Shown here one piece after another: positions 1 through 8,718 of a stretch of 64,000 bases of DNA; the first letter of the stretch is position 1; every line of letters begins with the position of its first letter. Made by a program: the position numbers and the translations under genes. The notes under the pieces were generated by a model that did not search any database, was not told where the DNA came from, and was given only the letters and a program-made list of their open reading frames with translations. The DNA is taken from the NCBI GenBank assembly GCA_965223435.1, contig CBDCWQ010000020.1, positions 1,116,001-1,180,000 of the forward strand. Reading direction: 5' to 3'. Source of the stretch: CBDCWQ01 sp965223435. GTDB taxonomy: Bacteria > Myxococcota > Kuafuiibacteriia > Kuafuiibacteriales > Kuafuiibacteriaceae.

Positions 1-423
1 GGCGGCGCGCGCGAGGTCTTCGAGCGCGCTTTTGACCAGCCCTTGTGTCAGGCGTGCCCGGGCGCGGGCTTCGAGCACGTTTGCCAGGGCGTCTCGATGT
101 CGGACAACGTTCCCCAGAAGATCGAGTTCGAGATCCAATACGCCCAGGCAGCGACCGACGTCGGTGCCGAGGGTGCAGCGGGTCCGCACCGCGCCGTCCC
201 AGGCCGCTAGGTTTGCCGGGTCTCGCTTTGCCGCGGCCAAGTAGAGGGTCGCCGCTCGGTGGATATCTCCCAGTCGCTCGTGACGCCTGGCGACATCGAC
301 GGTGTTGCTTGTGCAACCCATAAGAATGAGAAGGCCGGCCCAGGGCGTCCCGAAGATGAAACCCACTACGAGAGCGGGGGTTTTACGAGGTGTTCGCCCC
401 GCCTTCTGTTCCCCATGACCCAT
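1..423 (-). CDS. TPR-like lipoprotein, 3' end off the window
   Basis: This open frame runs from an ATG at 423 to the left edge without a stop (141 codons), so its C-terminus is missing. A basic N-terminus is followed by a hydrophobic stretch and a lipobox (LMGC, Cys37), which predicts a lipidated envelope protein. The mature part begins with helical, TPR-like segments rich in Ala, Arg and Leu (RHERLGDIHRAATLYLAAAK). An AAGGTG ribosome-binding site lies about 8 bases before the start and falls inside one arm of the 431-480 inverted repeat. It is divergent from hppA. Function is unknown; a TPR-type scaffold is an inference. Confidence 0.7.
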   Translation of the reverse strand, partial: MGHGEQKAGRTPRKTPALVVGFIFGTPWAGLLILMGCTSNTVDVARRHERLGDIHRAATLYLAAAKRDPANLAAWDGAVRTRCTLGTDVGRCLGVLDLELDLLGNVVRHRDALANVLEARARARLTQGLVKSALEDLARAA

Positions 424-430
424 GGTTCCC

Positions 431-480
431 GCACCTTAGCCTGGACGGGGCAGGGTTGCACACCTTTGGCGCTAAGGTGC
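431..480. repeat. Perfect 10-bp inverted repeat with a third half-copy
   Basis: GCACCTTAGC at 431-440 is exactly complementary to GCTAAGGTGC at 471-480. A further CACCTT at 461-466 can pair with the same right arm, so two mutually exclusive hairpins are possible. The element sits between the divergent lipoprotein and hppA, just upstream of a TTGACC box. On the minus strand the left arm includes the AAGGTG ribosome-binding site of the lipoprotein. It could be an operator or a translational switch; which one is inference. Confidence 0.5.
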
Positions 481-489
481 ACCTTTTGC

Positions 490-519
490 TTGACCATTCT
501 GCTCGAAAGCGCCCATAGA
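490..519 (+). promoter_or_regulatory. Putative sigma70 promoter of hppA
   Basis: TTGACC at 490-495 and CATAGA at 514-519 are separated by 18 bases. The hppA ATG at 531 lies only 11 bases after the -10 box and has no clear ribosome-binding site, so the transcript would be nearly leaderless. Assigned by eye only. Confidence 0.4.
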
Positions 520-530
520 GCGCCCCGAAT

Positions 531-2597
531 ATGCCCGAACTTCTAGCCATGGCTGTCCCTGGAGCGGGTGTGGTCGCTCTTGTCTACGCAGCGGTCTCTT
601 CGTCTTGGATCAACAAGCAAGACGCGGGAACCGACCGCATGAAAGACATTGCCGGATACATCCGCGAGGGCGCCATGGCGTTTCTCTCGCGCGAGTATCG
701 GATCCTCGCGATCTTCGTGGTCGCGGTCGCGGGCCTTCTGGCCTTCGCCAACATGGGATCTACGGTGTCGCACCCGTTGGTGGCCTTCTCGTTTGTGCTC
801 GGAGCCTTTTGCTCTGCATTGTCCGGCTTTTTCGGGATGAGGGTGGCGACCTCGGCCAATGTGCGCACGACCGCATCGGCCCGAAAAGGGCTGGTTGAAG
901 CTTTGGCAGTGGCCTTTCGGGGTGGCGCGGTGATGGGCATGTCGGTGGTGGGCCTGGCGCTTCTTGGGCTCGGTGGCCTCTTTTTGGTGTTTTTCAAGAC
1001 CGAGTTTTTGACCGATGCCAGCGGGGCACTCGACTTGGGCCGAACGCTTGCCGTCGTATCCGGCTTTTCGCTGGGCGCGTCGTCCATTGCGCTTTTCGCC
1101 CGCGTGGGGGGTGGGATTTACACCAAAGCCGCCGACGTGGGCGCCGACCTGGTGGGTAAAGTTGAGCAGGGTATTCCGGAGGATGACCCCCGAAATCCAG
1201 CGACCATTGCCGACAACGTGGGAGACAACGTCGGGGACGTGGCCGGCATGGGGGCGGACCTCTTTGAATCCTATGTGGGCGCGATCGTAGGAGCGATGGT
1301 CATCGGGGGCTCGCACAACTCTATTGCCGGCGTGGTCCTTCCACTTTTTCTCGCTGCGGTGGGCATCATCGTATCCATTTTGGGGACTTTTGTGGTTCGG
1401 ACCCGTGAGGGTGGCAACCCGCAGACGGCGTTGAATATCGGAACCTTTGGCGCCGGAGCGGTGATGCTGGTGGCCACCTATTTCGTGTCGGACATCCTTT
1501 TGGGTGCGGGCATTCCGGGCACCAAAATCAACGGATGGAACGTGTTTGTGGCTGCGATCGCGGGGTTGATCGCTGGACTTTTGGTCGGGGTGATTACGGA
1601 GCACTACTGCGCCAAGGGGCGCGGGCCGGTCAAACGGATCGTCGAAGACTCCGAGACCGGGCCGGCCACGACCGTCATTTCCGGGCTCGCGGTGGGGATG
1701 GAGTCCACCGCCCTGCCGATTCTGGTGATCGCTGGGGCCACCGTCGTGGCTTATCAGGTGTGTGGCCTCTACGGCATTGCGATGGCGGCGCTTGGCATGT
1801 TGTCGACCACGGGGATCCAGTTGGCGGTAGACGCCTACGGGCCCATTGCCGACAACGCCGGTGGAATCGCCGAGATGAGCGGGCTTCCCTCAGAGGTGCG
1901 CGCGAAGACCGATACGTTGGATGCGGTGGGGAATACCACTGCCGCGATTGGCAAGGGGTTTGCGATCGGATCTGCCGCGTTGACCGCGCTGGCGTTGTTC
2001 TCTGCTTTTCGAACCCAAGCAAACGTAGGCGCGATCGATGTCGCCAGCCCGGTGGTGATGGCGGGCTTGTTTGTGGGGGCGATGCTGCCCTTCCTATTCT
2101 CGTCGATGGCGATGCGCGCGGTGGGGACCGCGGCCAACGACATGATCAAAGAGGTTCGAAGACAATTCCGCGAAATTCCAGGTTTGCTCGACGGGAACGC
2201 GAAGGCCGACTATGCGCGTTGCGTTGACATCTCGACGACCGCGGCGCTCAAGAAGATGCTGGTTCCGGGCTTGATGGCGATTTCCTTGCCCGTAGTGGTC
2301 GGTCTGCTGGACAAGACCGCCCTTGCCGGGATGCTTGCGGGCGTGACTGTGAGCGGGGTGGCAATGGCCATTTTCATGTCCAATGCGGGTGGCGCTTGGG
2401 ACAACGCCAAAAAGTCGGTCGAGGACGAGCCGAAGGATCTCGAGAAGAATACCGGCAAGGGCAGTGAAAAACATCATGCCGCAGTCGTCGGCGACACCGT
2501 TGGCGATCCTTTCAAGGATACCGCGGGCCCCTCCCTGAACATCTTGGTCAAGCTGATGTCCGTCGTGGCTCTGGTGATCGCGCCGCTCCTTCGGTGA
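531..2597 (+). CDS. hppA: Membrane-bound ion-translocating pyrophosphatase
   Basis: This 688-aa polytopic inner-membrane enzyme hydrolyses pyrophosphate and pumps H+ and/or Na+. The family's pyrophosphate-binding motif DVGADLVGKVE is at about residues 202-212, followed by EDDPRNPATIADNVGDNVGD and GMGADLFESY. The C-terminal half has GNTTAAIGKG. The Ala after GNTTA, where potassium-independent enzymes have Lys, points to the K+-dependent subfamily. Length is normal and membrane helices span the protein. The start is ATG 531, with a second in-frame ATG at 549. Whether H+ or Na+ is pumped cannot be decided from sequence reading. It appears to be a single-gene unit that recovers energy from biosynthetic pyrophosphate. 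Confidence 0.96.
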   Translation: MPELLAMAVPGAGVVALVYAAVSSSWINKQDAGTDRMKDIAGYIREGAMAFLSREYRILAIFVVAVAGLLAFANMGSTVSHPLVAFSFVLGAFCSALSGFFGMRVATSANVRTTASARKGLVEALAVAFRGGAVMGMSVVGLALLGLGGLFLVFFKTEFLTDASGALDLGRTLAVVSGFSLGASSIALFARVGGGIYTKAADVGADLVGKVEQGIPEDDPRNPATIADNVGDNVGDVAGMGADLFESYVGAIVGAMVIGGSHNSIAGVVLPLFLAAVGIIVSILGTFVVRTREGGNPQTALNIGTFGAGAVMLVATYFVSDILLGAGIPGTKINGWNVFVAAIAGLIAGLLVGVITEHYCAKGRGPVKRIVEDSETGPATTVISGLAVGMESTALPILVIAGATVVAYQVCGLYGIAMAALGMLSTTGIQLAVDAYGPIADNAGGIAEMSGLPSEVRAKTDTLDAVGNTTAAIGKGFAIGSAALTALALFSAFRTQANVGAIDVASPVVMAGLFVGAMLPFLFSSMAMRAVGTAANDMIKEVRRQFREIPGLLDGNAKADYARCVDISTTAALKKMLVPGLMAISLPVVVGLLDKTALAGMLAGVTVSGVAMAIFMSNAGGAWDNAKKSVEDEPKDLEKNTGKGSEKHHAAVVGDTVGDPFKDTAGPSLNILVKLMSVVALVIAPLLR

Positions 2598-2756
2598 ATC
2601 ACGTCTTTTTTCGTTTCGTTTTCTCGCGAGGTGACGGCTGACAGCGGTTGACCGAATTGTGTCGCCGCGGTTACCTGTGCTGACGCCCTCCGATGACCGA
2701 CTCCCCAAAGGGAATGGTACAGCTCGGACGATGGCGAGAAAGCGGGATTAAGCCAG

Positions 2757-5700
2757 GTGCCGAAGAGAGAAGACCTCCAACGTGTCATGATCATTGGCTC
2801 GGGGCCTATCGTTATTGGACAGGCCTGTGAGTTTGACTATTCCGGTACCCAGGCGGTGAAGGCCCTCAAAGAGGAAGGGTACGAAGTCATCTTGGTCAAT
2901 TCCAACCCGGCAACGATCATGACCGATCCGGAGTTGGCCAACAAAACCTACATCGAGCCGATCACCCCGAAAATGGTGGGAAAGGTCATCGAGAAAGAGC
3001 GCCCGGATGCGTTGCTTCCCACACTCGGTGGACAGACCGCGCTGAACTGTGCCGTGGGGCTTGCCGAAGAAGGCATTTTGGAGCGCCACAACGTAGAGCT
3101 CATCGGCGCGAGCCTTGAGGCGATCAAAAAAGCGGAAGACCGCGAACTTTTTCGGGTCGCGATGAAAGAAATCGGTTTGGCTGTGCCTCGGTCGGGCGTG
3201 GTGAGTTCGCTGGCCGAAGGCTGGAAGGTGCAAGAGAGCATCGGCTATCCGGTGATCATTCGCCCCTCCTTCACCATGGGAGGTGCGGGGGGAAACATCG
3301 CCTACAACCGCGAAGAGTTTATTGAATACGTCGGGTGGGCGCTTTCGACCTCCCCGCACGGAACCACCTTGCTCGAGGAATCGGTGGTCGGTTGGAAAGA
3401 GTTTGAGCTTGAGGTCATGCGGGATCGCATGGACAACGTGGTGATCATCTGCTCCATCGAGAACCTCGACCCGATGGGGGTCCACACCGGAGACTCGATC
3501 ACCATCGCGCCGGCGCAGACCTTGACCGACAAAGAATACCAGGTCATGCGGGACGCCGCGCTCAAGATCATTCGCAAGATTGGTGTCGATACCGGTGGCT
3601 GTAATATTCAGTTTGGTGTGAATCCCAAAGACGGGCGTCTGGTGGTGATTGAGATGAATCCACGGGTGTCCCGTTCTTCGGCCCTGGCATCGAAGGCCAC
3701 GGGCTTTGCCATTGCAAAGATAGCCGCCAAGCTGGCCGTGGGCTACACCCTCGATGAGATCGTCAATGATATCACCAAGACCACGCCGGCGTCTTTTGAG
3801 CCGGCCATCGACTACGTGGTCACCAAGGTGCCCCGTTTTGCTTTCGAGAAATTTCCGGGAACGGATCGTCGGCTCACGACGCAAATGAAGTCGGTGGGGG
3901 AGGCGATGGCCATTGGGCGGAGCTTTCAAGAGTCGCTCGGCAAGGCTCTTCGTTCCGTGGAGATCGGTTGCTATGGGCTCGAGGCGAGCGCGATCAAGCA
4001 AGCCTCGGGCGTTGAGGCGCCTTTGGGGCCGACCGAAGGTGCCCAGCGAGAGACCCTGGAGCGCCTGCTCGCGGAGGCCGGCCCCGAACGTCTGTGGGTT
4101 ATGGCTGAGGCGATGCGGCGCGGTATGACCGACACCCAGATCGAACGAAGAACGGGTATCGATCCCTGGTTTGTGAACAACATCCGCGAAGTCGTGGACA
4201 TGGAGAGTGAGGTTCAGCAGGGTGAGCTGACTGAAGAACGCTTGCGTGGTGCAAAGCAAAGTGGCTTGTCTGACAGACGCATCGCGGAGCTGCGTCAAAC
4301 CACTGAGGCAGCGGTTCGTGAAGCGCGCGAACGGGCCGGTGTCAAGCCGGTGATGAAGAGGGTGGATACCTGCGCGGGAGAGTTCCGTGCAGAAACGCCC
4401 TACATGTATTCGACCTACGAAGAAGAGGACGAGAGCCGGACGAGCGATAGACCAAAAGTCATGATTCTAGGGGGTGGTCCAAACCGGATAGGGCAGGGGA
4501 TTGAGTTCGATTACTGCTGTGTGCACGCCGTCTTAGGCCTCAAGGAAGACGGGTATGAAACGATCATGGTCAACTGCAACCCGGAGACGGTGTCGACGGA
4601 TTACGATACTGCGGATCGGTTGTATTTTGAGCCATTGACCCTGGAAGACGTGATCCGAATTGTGGAGCTTGAAAAGCCCAAGGGGGTCATTGTTCAGTTC
4701 GGTGGTCAGACGCCTCTTAAGCTGGCCGAGGCACTGGACCGACTGGGTGTTCAAATTCTGGGCACCGCGCCCGACGCCATCGATCGGGCGGAAGATCGCG
4801 AACGTTTTGCGGCACTGGTGCAGAAACTTGGCCTCCTCCAGCCCCCCAATGGGCTTGCGCGTTCCTCCGAAGAGGCCGTTAAGATTGCCCGTGACATTGG
4901 CTATCCCGTTCTTTTGAGGCCAAGTTATGTGCTCGGGGGTCGGGCCATGGAGGTCTGTCACGAAGAGCGCTCGCTCGTCGACTATATGACGCGAGCCCTG
5001 GCCGCCACGCCGGACATCGAGACCCGTCCAGTGCTCATTGATCAGTACCTCGCCCAGGCCATAGAGCTTGATGTGGACGCGGTGACCGATGGGCAAGATG
5101 TGATCATCGGGGGCGTCCTCGAGCACATTGAAGAGGCCGGTGTGCATTCGGGGGACAGCTCGATGGCGATGCCCCCGCATTCTGTTCCTCGTGAACTCAT
5201 CGACGAGGTTGAACGCCAGACTCAAAAACTCGCGCGGGAACTCAAGGTCGTGGGGTTGATGAACGTCCAATTTGCCATCCGAGGCCAAGACATTTACGTG
5301 CTCGAGGTGAACCCGAGGGCGTCGCGGACCGTTCCCTTCATATCGAAGGCCACGGGGGTTCCGCTGGCAAAAATTGCGGCGAAACTCATGGCCGGAAAAA
5401 CGTTGTCGGCGTTGGGGCTGACCGAAAATCCAAGGCCTAAAGTGGTTGCGGTCAAAGAGTCGGTTTTTCCCTTTGTGAAGTTTCCCAACGCGGACACCTT
5501 GTTGGGCCCAGAGATGAAGTCTACCGGCGAAGTGATGGGTATGGACGCCCGCTTTGATCTCGCGTTCGCGAAGGCCATTCTTGCAGCAGGCATGGAGCTT
5601 CCGACCACGGGTTGTGTGTTCATCTCGGTCACCGATCAAGACAAGCCGGCCATGGTTTCGGTGGCCCGTCGTTTGGCGGAGCTCGATTTCACGATCATGG

Positions 5701-6002
5701 CCACCGAAGGTACGGCGGCCTTTTTGGCAGGCGAGGGTGTATCCGTTCAGCGGGTGAACAAGGTTCGCGAGGGCCGACCCCACGTTGTCGATGCCATTGT
5801 GAACAAAGAAGTAGACTTGGTGTTCAATACGACGGTGGGCAAAGAAGCCATTCGCGACTCGTTTTCGCTCAGGAGGCAAGCTTTGCTCGCCAACATTCCA
5901 TACTTTACTACGGCCGCGGCTGCTGTGGCTGCGACTGGGGCGATCGACGCCCTGAGAGCCGGCGAGCTGATGCCAGGCTCCCTACAAGATTACCACGCGT
6001 GA
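2757..6002 (+). CDS. carB: Carbamoyl-phosphate synthase large chain
   Basis: This 1081-aa cytoplasmic enzyme makes carbamoyl phosphate from bicarbonate, ammonia (from the CarA glutaminase) and two ATP, for pyrimidine and arginine synthesis. Two homologous ATP-grasp halves are visible. The first starts IIGSGPIVIGQACEFDYSG and has TMGGAGGN; the second starts ILGGGPNRIGQGIEFDYCC and has RPSYVLGGRAMEV. A C-terminal MGS-like allosteric domain (about residue 940 on) includes ATEGTAAFL. The start is GTG 2757, chosen because MPKREDLQRV matches the normal family N-terminus. The small subunit carA is not nearby. The linker between halves (about residues 400-560) has the usual oligomerisation region. 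Nothing unusual was seen. Confidence 0.98.
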   Translation: MPKREDLQRVMIIGSGPIVIGQACEFDYSGTQAVKALKEEGYEVILVNSNPATIMTDPELANKTYIEPITPKMVGKVIEKERPDALLPTLGGQTALNCAVGLAEEGILERHNVELIGASLEAIKKAEDRELFRVAMKEIGLAVPRSGVVSSLAEGWKVQESIGYPVIIRPSFTMGGAGGNIAYNREEFIEYVGWALSTSPHGTTLLEESVVGWKEFELEVMRDRMDNVVIICSIENLDPMGVHTGDSITIAPAQTLTDKEYQVMRDAALKIIRKIGVDTGGCNIQFGVNPKDGRLVVIEMNPRVSRSSALASKATGFAIAKIAAKLAVGYTLDEIVNDITKTTPASFEPAIDYVVTKVPRFAFEKFPGTDRRLTTQMKSVGEAMAIGRSFQESLGKALRSVEIGCYGLEASAIKQASGVEAPLGPTEGAQRETLERLLAEAGPERLWVMAEAMRRGMTDTQIERRTGIDPWFVNNIREVVDMESEVQQGELTEERLRGAKQSGLSDRRIAELRQTTEAAVREARERAGVKPVMKRVDTCAGEFRAETPYMYSTYEEEDESRTSDRPKVMILGGGPNRIGQGIEFDYCCVHAVLGLKEDGYETIMVNCNPETVSTDYDTADRLYFEPLTLEDVIRIVELEKPKGVIVQFGGQTPLKLAEALDRLGVQILGTAPDAIDRAEDRERFAALVQKLGLLQPPNGLARSSEEAVKIARDIGYPVLLRPSYVLGGRAMEVCHEERSLVDYMTRALAATPDIETRPVLIDQYLAQAIELDVDAVTDGQDVIIGGVLEHIEEAGVHSGDSSMAMPPHSVPRELIDEVERQTQKLARELKVVGLMNVQFAIRGQDIYVLEVNPRASRTVPFISKATGVPLAKIAAKLMAGKTLSALGLTENPRPKVVAVKESVFPFVKFPNADTLLGPEMKSTGEVMGMDARFDLAFAKAILAAGMELPTTGCVFISVTDQDKPAMVSVARRLAELDFTIMATEGTAAFLAGEGVSVQRVNKVREGRPHVVDAIVNKEVDLVFNTTVGKEAIRDSFSLRRQALLANIPYFTTAAAAVAATGAIDALRAGELMPGSLQDYHA

Positions 6003-6060
6003 GCGAAATGGTGCGTGCGTGTCACTGTGACCAGCATGTTGCTGTGGGAGGAACGTGAAG

Positions 6061-6540
6061 ATGCCCGATCGGGAACCCATGACCAAAGTTGGCTACCAAC
6101 GACTCAAAGAAGAACTCAAGCGATTGAAAACGATCGATCGTCCTGACATCTCTAAAGCCATTGAGGTTGCCCGAGCGCACGGGGATCTCAGCGAAAACGC
6201 GGAGTATCACGCCGCGAAGGAGAAACAGAGTTTTATTGAGGGCCGCATCTTGGAGGTGGAGTCCAAGCTCGCCCAAGCGGAGGTCATCGACCCAGCGAGC
6301 CTGAGCGGTGATAAGGTGGTGTTTGGGGCCACCGTGACCCTGCTCGACTGTGACTCGGAGCGGGAGGTCAAGTACCAGATCGTAGGGCTTGATGAGGCCG
6401 ACCAAAAGGAGGGCAAGATCTCGGTGACGGCACCCATTTCGCGAGCCTTGATCGGCCGGCGAGAGGGCGAGATCGTGGCCGTTCGTCGACCGCGGGATGG
6501 AGAAAAAGAGTACGAAATCACCCGCGTGGAATTCCACTGA
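6061..6540 (+). CDS. greA: Transcription elongation factor GreA
   Basis: This 159-aa protein rescues backtracked RNA polymerase by stimulating cleavage of the nascent RNA. The N-terminal coiled coil (MTKVGYQRLKEELKRL...) carries the tip segment with acidic residues (HGDLSENAEYHAAKEKQSF). The C-terminal FKBP-like domain includes SVTAPISRALIGRREGE. ATG 6061 is preferred because GGGAGG at 6046-6051 lies 9 bases upstream; an in-frame GTG at 6055 is only 3 bases from it. The gene follows carB by 58 bases and is followed by a terminator-like hairpin. Confidence 0.96.
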   Translation: MPDREPMTKVGYQRLKEELKRLKTIDRPDISKAIEVARAHGDLSENAEYHAAKEKQSFIEGRILEVESKLAQAEVIDPASLSGDKVVFGATVTLLDCDSEREVKYQIVGLDEADQKEGKISVTAPISRALIGRREGEIVAVRRPRDGEKEYEITRVEFH

Positions 6541-6558
6541 GGGCCCGTGTCGCCGACA

Positions 6559-6581
6559 CGTCCAGCCCCCGGACGCTTTTT
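6559..6581 (+). terminator. Putative rho-independent terminator after greA
   Basis: CGTCC at 6559-6563 pairs with GGACG at 6571-6575 around a C-rich loop, followed by five T residues at 6577-6581. A second small hairpin (CGTGTC/GACACG) lies directly before it. Position 20 bases after the greA stop fits. Confidence 0.55.
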
Positions 6582-6735
6582 AGGGCCTATGTCCGACGTT
6601 TTGCGCGTTGCCTCTCGCTTTCCCTCTTCAGGCATGATCTTTCGGTGGTGGGCGCCGGGGCCGGGGCCAAACCGAACCGCTTGATCGGTCGTGGGGGCGG
6701 TCGAGCCCGGGGAGCGTCCTCCGCCTTTGGTCGCC

Positions 6736-6780
6736 TGACCGCAAAATCACTCGCCCGGAGCCTCACGGTAGGTTATGAGG
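6736..6780 (+). repeat. 45-bp intergenic repeat, copy A
   Basis: This stretch and 29023-29067 have the same length and match at 36 of 45 positions, in blocks: TGACCGCAAAA, CACTCGCC, AGCCTCA and AGGTTAT. Copy A lies 64 bases before the homoserine dehydrogenase start and copy B just before the 20-heme cytochrome gene, same orientation. A shared promoter or activator site is the simplest reading, but no standard -35 box was recognised. Confidence 0.55.
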
Positions 6781-6844
6781 TGGGGCGTAGAGTCGCGCCC
6801 AGATGGTGCCCCTGGGCACCAAGCAGCGCAGGTTGGTTCCAGGC

Positions 6845-8161
6845 ATGAAAACAATTCCCATCGGTCTCCTCGGACTGGGCACAGTCGGTACCGGAGTCAT
6901 TCAAATTCTCAAGGGGCATGCAGGGGTTATCGAACAACGCCTCGGTGCTCGAATCGTCGTGAAGCGCATTGCGGTGAAGCATTTGGACAAGAGCCGGGCG
7001 GATTTTGTTCCCATCGAGCTCATCACCCAGGACGCGAACGATGTGATCGCCGATCCCGATATCAAGATCGTGGTTGAGCTCATCGGGGGGACAACCGATG
7101 CGCGAGACTACGTCTTGCGCGCCATCGAGCACGGCAAACACGTGGTGACCGCAAACAAGGCATTGCTTGCCATTCACGGGGCAGAGATTTTCGGCGCCGC
7201 CAGCGAAAAGGGCGTAGACGTATTCTATGAAGCTGCGGTGGGGGGTGGCATTCCGATCATTCGGACCCTTCGCGAGGCTTTGGCTTCGGAACGAATCCAA
7301 ACCATCGCCGGTATTCTCAACGGGACGACAAACTTCATTTTGACGGCCATGGCGGACGACGGCGCAGGCTTTGATGAAACCCTCGCCAGGGCGCAGTCGC
7401 TCGGGTACGCGGAGGCCGACCCCACCGCCGACGTGGACGGCCACGACGCGGCGCAAAAGTTGACGATTCTTGCATCGTTGGGTTTTTCGACGCGCCTGTC
7501 GGTCGACGATGTTCACGTCGAAGGCATCCGCACCGTGACTTCCGAAGACATTGCGGCGGCCAAGTCCTACGGGTACGCCATCAAGTTGGTTGGGATTGCG
7601 GAGCGAAGGGGCGATGCGGTTTCTTTGCGTGTTCATCCCTGTTGGGTACCCAAGGATTCTCTGTTGGCGCATGTGAACGGCGTTTTGAACGCGGTCCTTT
7701 TGGAGTCCGACGCCCTCGGAAACTCAATGCTTCTGGGGCAGGGGGCCGGTGCGCTGCCCACGGGGAGTGCGGTCTCTGCGGACATCATCGACTTGTCTCG
7801 GCAGATTCTGCTGGGGTCTGCCGGTCAAAGGCTCCATTCCGCACATCGAAACGACCCCTCGGGAGCCCTTTCTCGATTCGAGTTGGGGGACGTTGAGTCG
7901 GCCTTTTACCTCTGTTTTACGGTCAAGGACTCACCGGGTGTTTTGGCGCGTATCGCCGGCGCGCTGGGTGATGAGGGGGTGTCCTTGAAGGTTGTGAATC
8001 AGGAAATGGAGAGCACCGACGGGAGCGGCGCGGTCCCGGTGGTGGTGATCACCCACACCGCCCCGGAGCGGGCGGTTCGCACCGCGGTAGAGAAGGTCAA
8101 TGCCTTTGACACCATCGCTTCACCCACCCGGTCGATGCGCATTCTCAAAGGCCTCGGCTAA
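6845..8161 (+). CDS. hom: Homoserine dehydrogenase
   Basis: This 438-aa cytoplasmic enzyme reduces aspartate semialdehyde to homoserine on the route to threonine, methionine and isoleucine. The N-terminal Rossmann motif GLGTVGTGV is followed by the signature GGGIPIIRTLREAL and the ILNGTTNFIL catalytic region. The conserved YAEADPTADVDGHDAAQK helix is present. A C-terminal ACT domain (FTVKDSPGVLARIAGALGDEGV) suggests feedback control by an amino acid, usually threonine. ATG 6845 was chosen because MKTIPIGLLGLGTVG matches family N-termini, while the longer 6803 start adds 14 unrelated residues. No partner aspartate kinase or threonine synthase is adjacent. Confidence 0.95.
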   Translation: MKTIPIGLLGLGTVGTGVIQILKGHAGVIEQRLGARIVVKRIAVKHLDKSRADFVPIELITQDANDVIADPDIKIVVELIGGTTDARDYVLRAIEHGKHVVTANKALLAIHGAEIFGAASEKGVDVFYEAAVGGGIPIIRTLREALASERIQTIAGILNGTTNFILTAMADDGAGFDETLARAQSLGYAEADPTADVDGHDAAQKLTILASLGFSTRLSVDDVHVEGIRTVTSEDIAAAKSYGYAIKLVGIAERRGDAVSLRVHPCWVPKDSLLAHVNGVLNAVLLESDALGNSMLLGQGAGALPTGSAVSADIIDLSRQILLGSAGQRLHSAHRNDPSGALSRFELGDVESAFYLCFTVKDSPGVLARIAGALGDEGVSLKVVNQEMESTDGSGAVPVVVITHTAPERAVRTAVEKVNAFDTIASPTRSMRILKGLG

Positions 8162-8240
8162 GGCGCTTGGTTCCGTCCGCGTCCGGAGCGAGCTTGCGAG
8201 CGGATGTACGCGGCAGGCGGACCTGGGGTGGAGCCTGTTG

Positions 8241-8269
8241 TTGACAGCGTGCGGCTCGGGCGGTTTAAC
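8241..8269 (+). promoter_or_regulatory. Sigma70-like promoter before the thioesterase
   Basis: TTGACA at 8241-8246 and TTTAAC at 8264-8269 are separated by 17 bases. The GTG start at 8278 is only 8 bases beyond the -10 box, implying almost no 5' leader. Confidence 0.55.
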
Positions 8270-8277
8270 GGCAGGCG

Positions 8278-8718
8278 GTGCCCCCCAACCGACATCGATT
8301 TCGCGTCATTTACGGAGACACGGACATGATGGGGGTGGTGTATTATGCCAACTATCTTCGCTATTTTGAGGCGGGTCGGAACGAGCTCCTCCGTTCGCTG
8401 AACATCGACTACAAGATGCTCGAATCCAGTGGCTTCTTTTTGCCCGTAGCCCGTGTTTTTACGCGATATCATCAGCCGGCCCGCTATGATGAGGAGCTGA
8501 GCCTTGATACCTCGATTGCGGAGATTCGAACCGGCAGCGTGCGCATGGCGTACCGTTTGTTTCGAGACGCCGATGGCGCTTTGATTGCAACTGGGGAGAC
8601 CATGCACGCATGCGTCGGACCTTCGGGGCGGGTACGACGCCTTCCAGAGGAGCTTCGAGACAAGCTCGGTCTAGGATGCGTCGCATCGACCGAGGACGGA
8701 TGTGAGGCGCAGGCATGA
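8278..8718 (+). CDS. YbgC-type acyl-CoA thioesterase (hotdog fold)
   Basis: This 146-aa protein has the 4HBT hotdog signature YGDTDMMGVVYYANYLRYFE near the N-terminus, where the Asp of DTD is the expected catalytic residue. Family members hydrolyse short- or medium-chain acyl-CoA thioesters, often in envelope or phospholipid metabolism; the substrate here is not evident. GTG 8278 starts just upstream of the motif, as usual for the family. The gene ends in a 4-base overlap with glpX, so the two are probably translated together, though no metabolic link is obvious. No Tol-Pal genes, frequent neighbours of ybgC, are nearby. Confidence 0.85.
   Translation: MPPNRHRFRVIYGDTDMMGVVYYANYLRYFEAGRNELLRSLNIDYKMLESSGFFLPVARVFTRYHQPARYDEELSLDTSIAEIRTGSVRMAYRLFRDADGALIATGETMHACVGPSGRVRRLPEELRDKLGLGCVASTEDGCEAQA

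Larger units (their letters stand above)
6541..6844. other. Intergenic region greA-hom
   Basis: About 300 bases without a supported gene. It holds the terminator-like hairpin at 6559-6581, a G/C-rich stretch (around 6650-6720) and, at 6736-6780, a 45-base element repeated at 29023-29067. An in-frame GTG/ATG extension of the downstream gene (from 6803) lacks family similarity and was not used. Confidence 0.6.

Noticed and set aside
543..1604. Long minus-strand ORF (353 aa) opposite hppA
   Set aside because: Antisense shadow of a firmly identified gene; the product is His/Arg-rich with no domain or signal.
2748..4298. Minus-strand ORF (516 aa) opposite carB
   Set aside because: Antisense shadow with codon-driven composition; carB on the other strand is certain.
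4533..5879. Minus-strand ORF (448 aa) opposite carB
   Set aside because: Same reason: antisense shadow without recognisable features.
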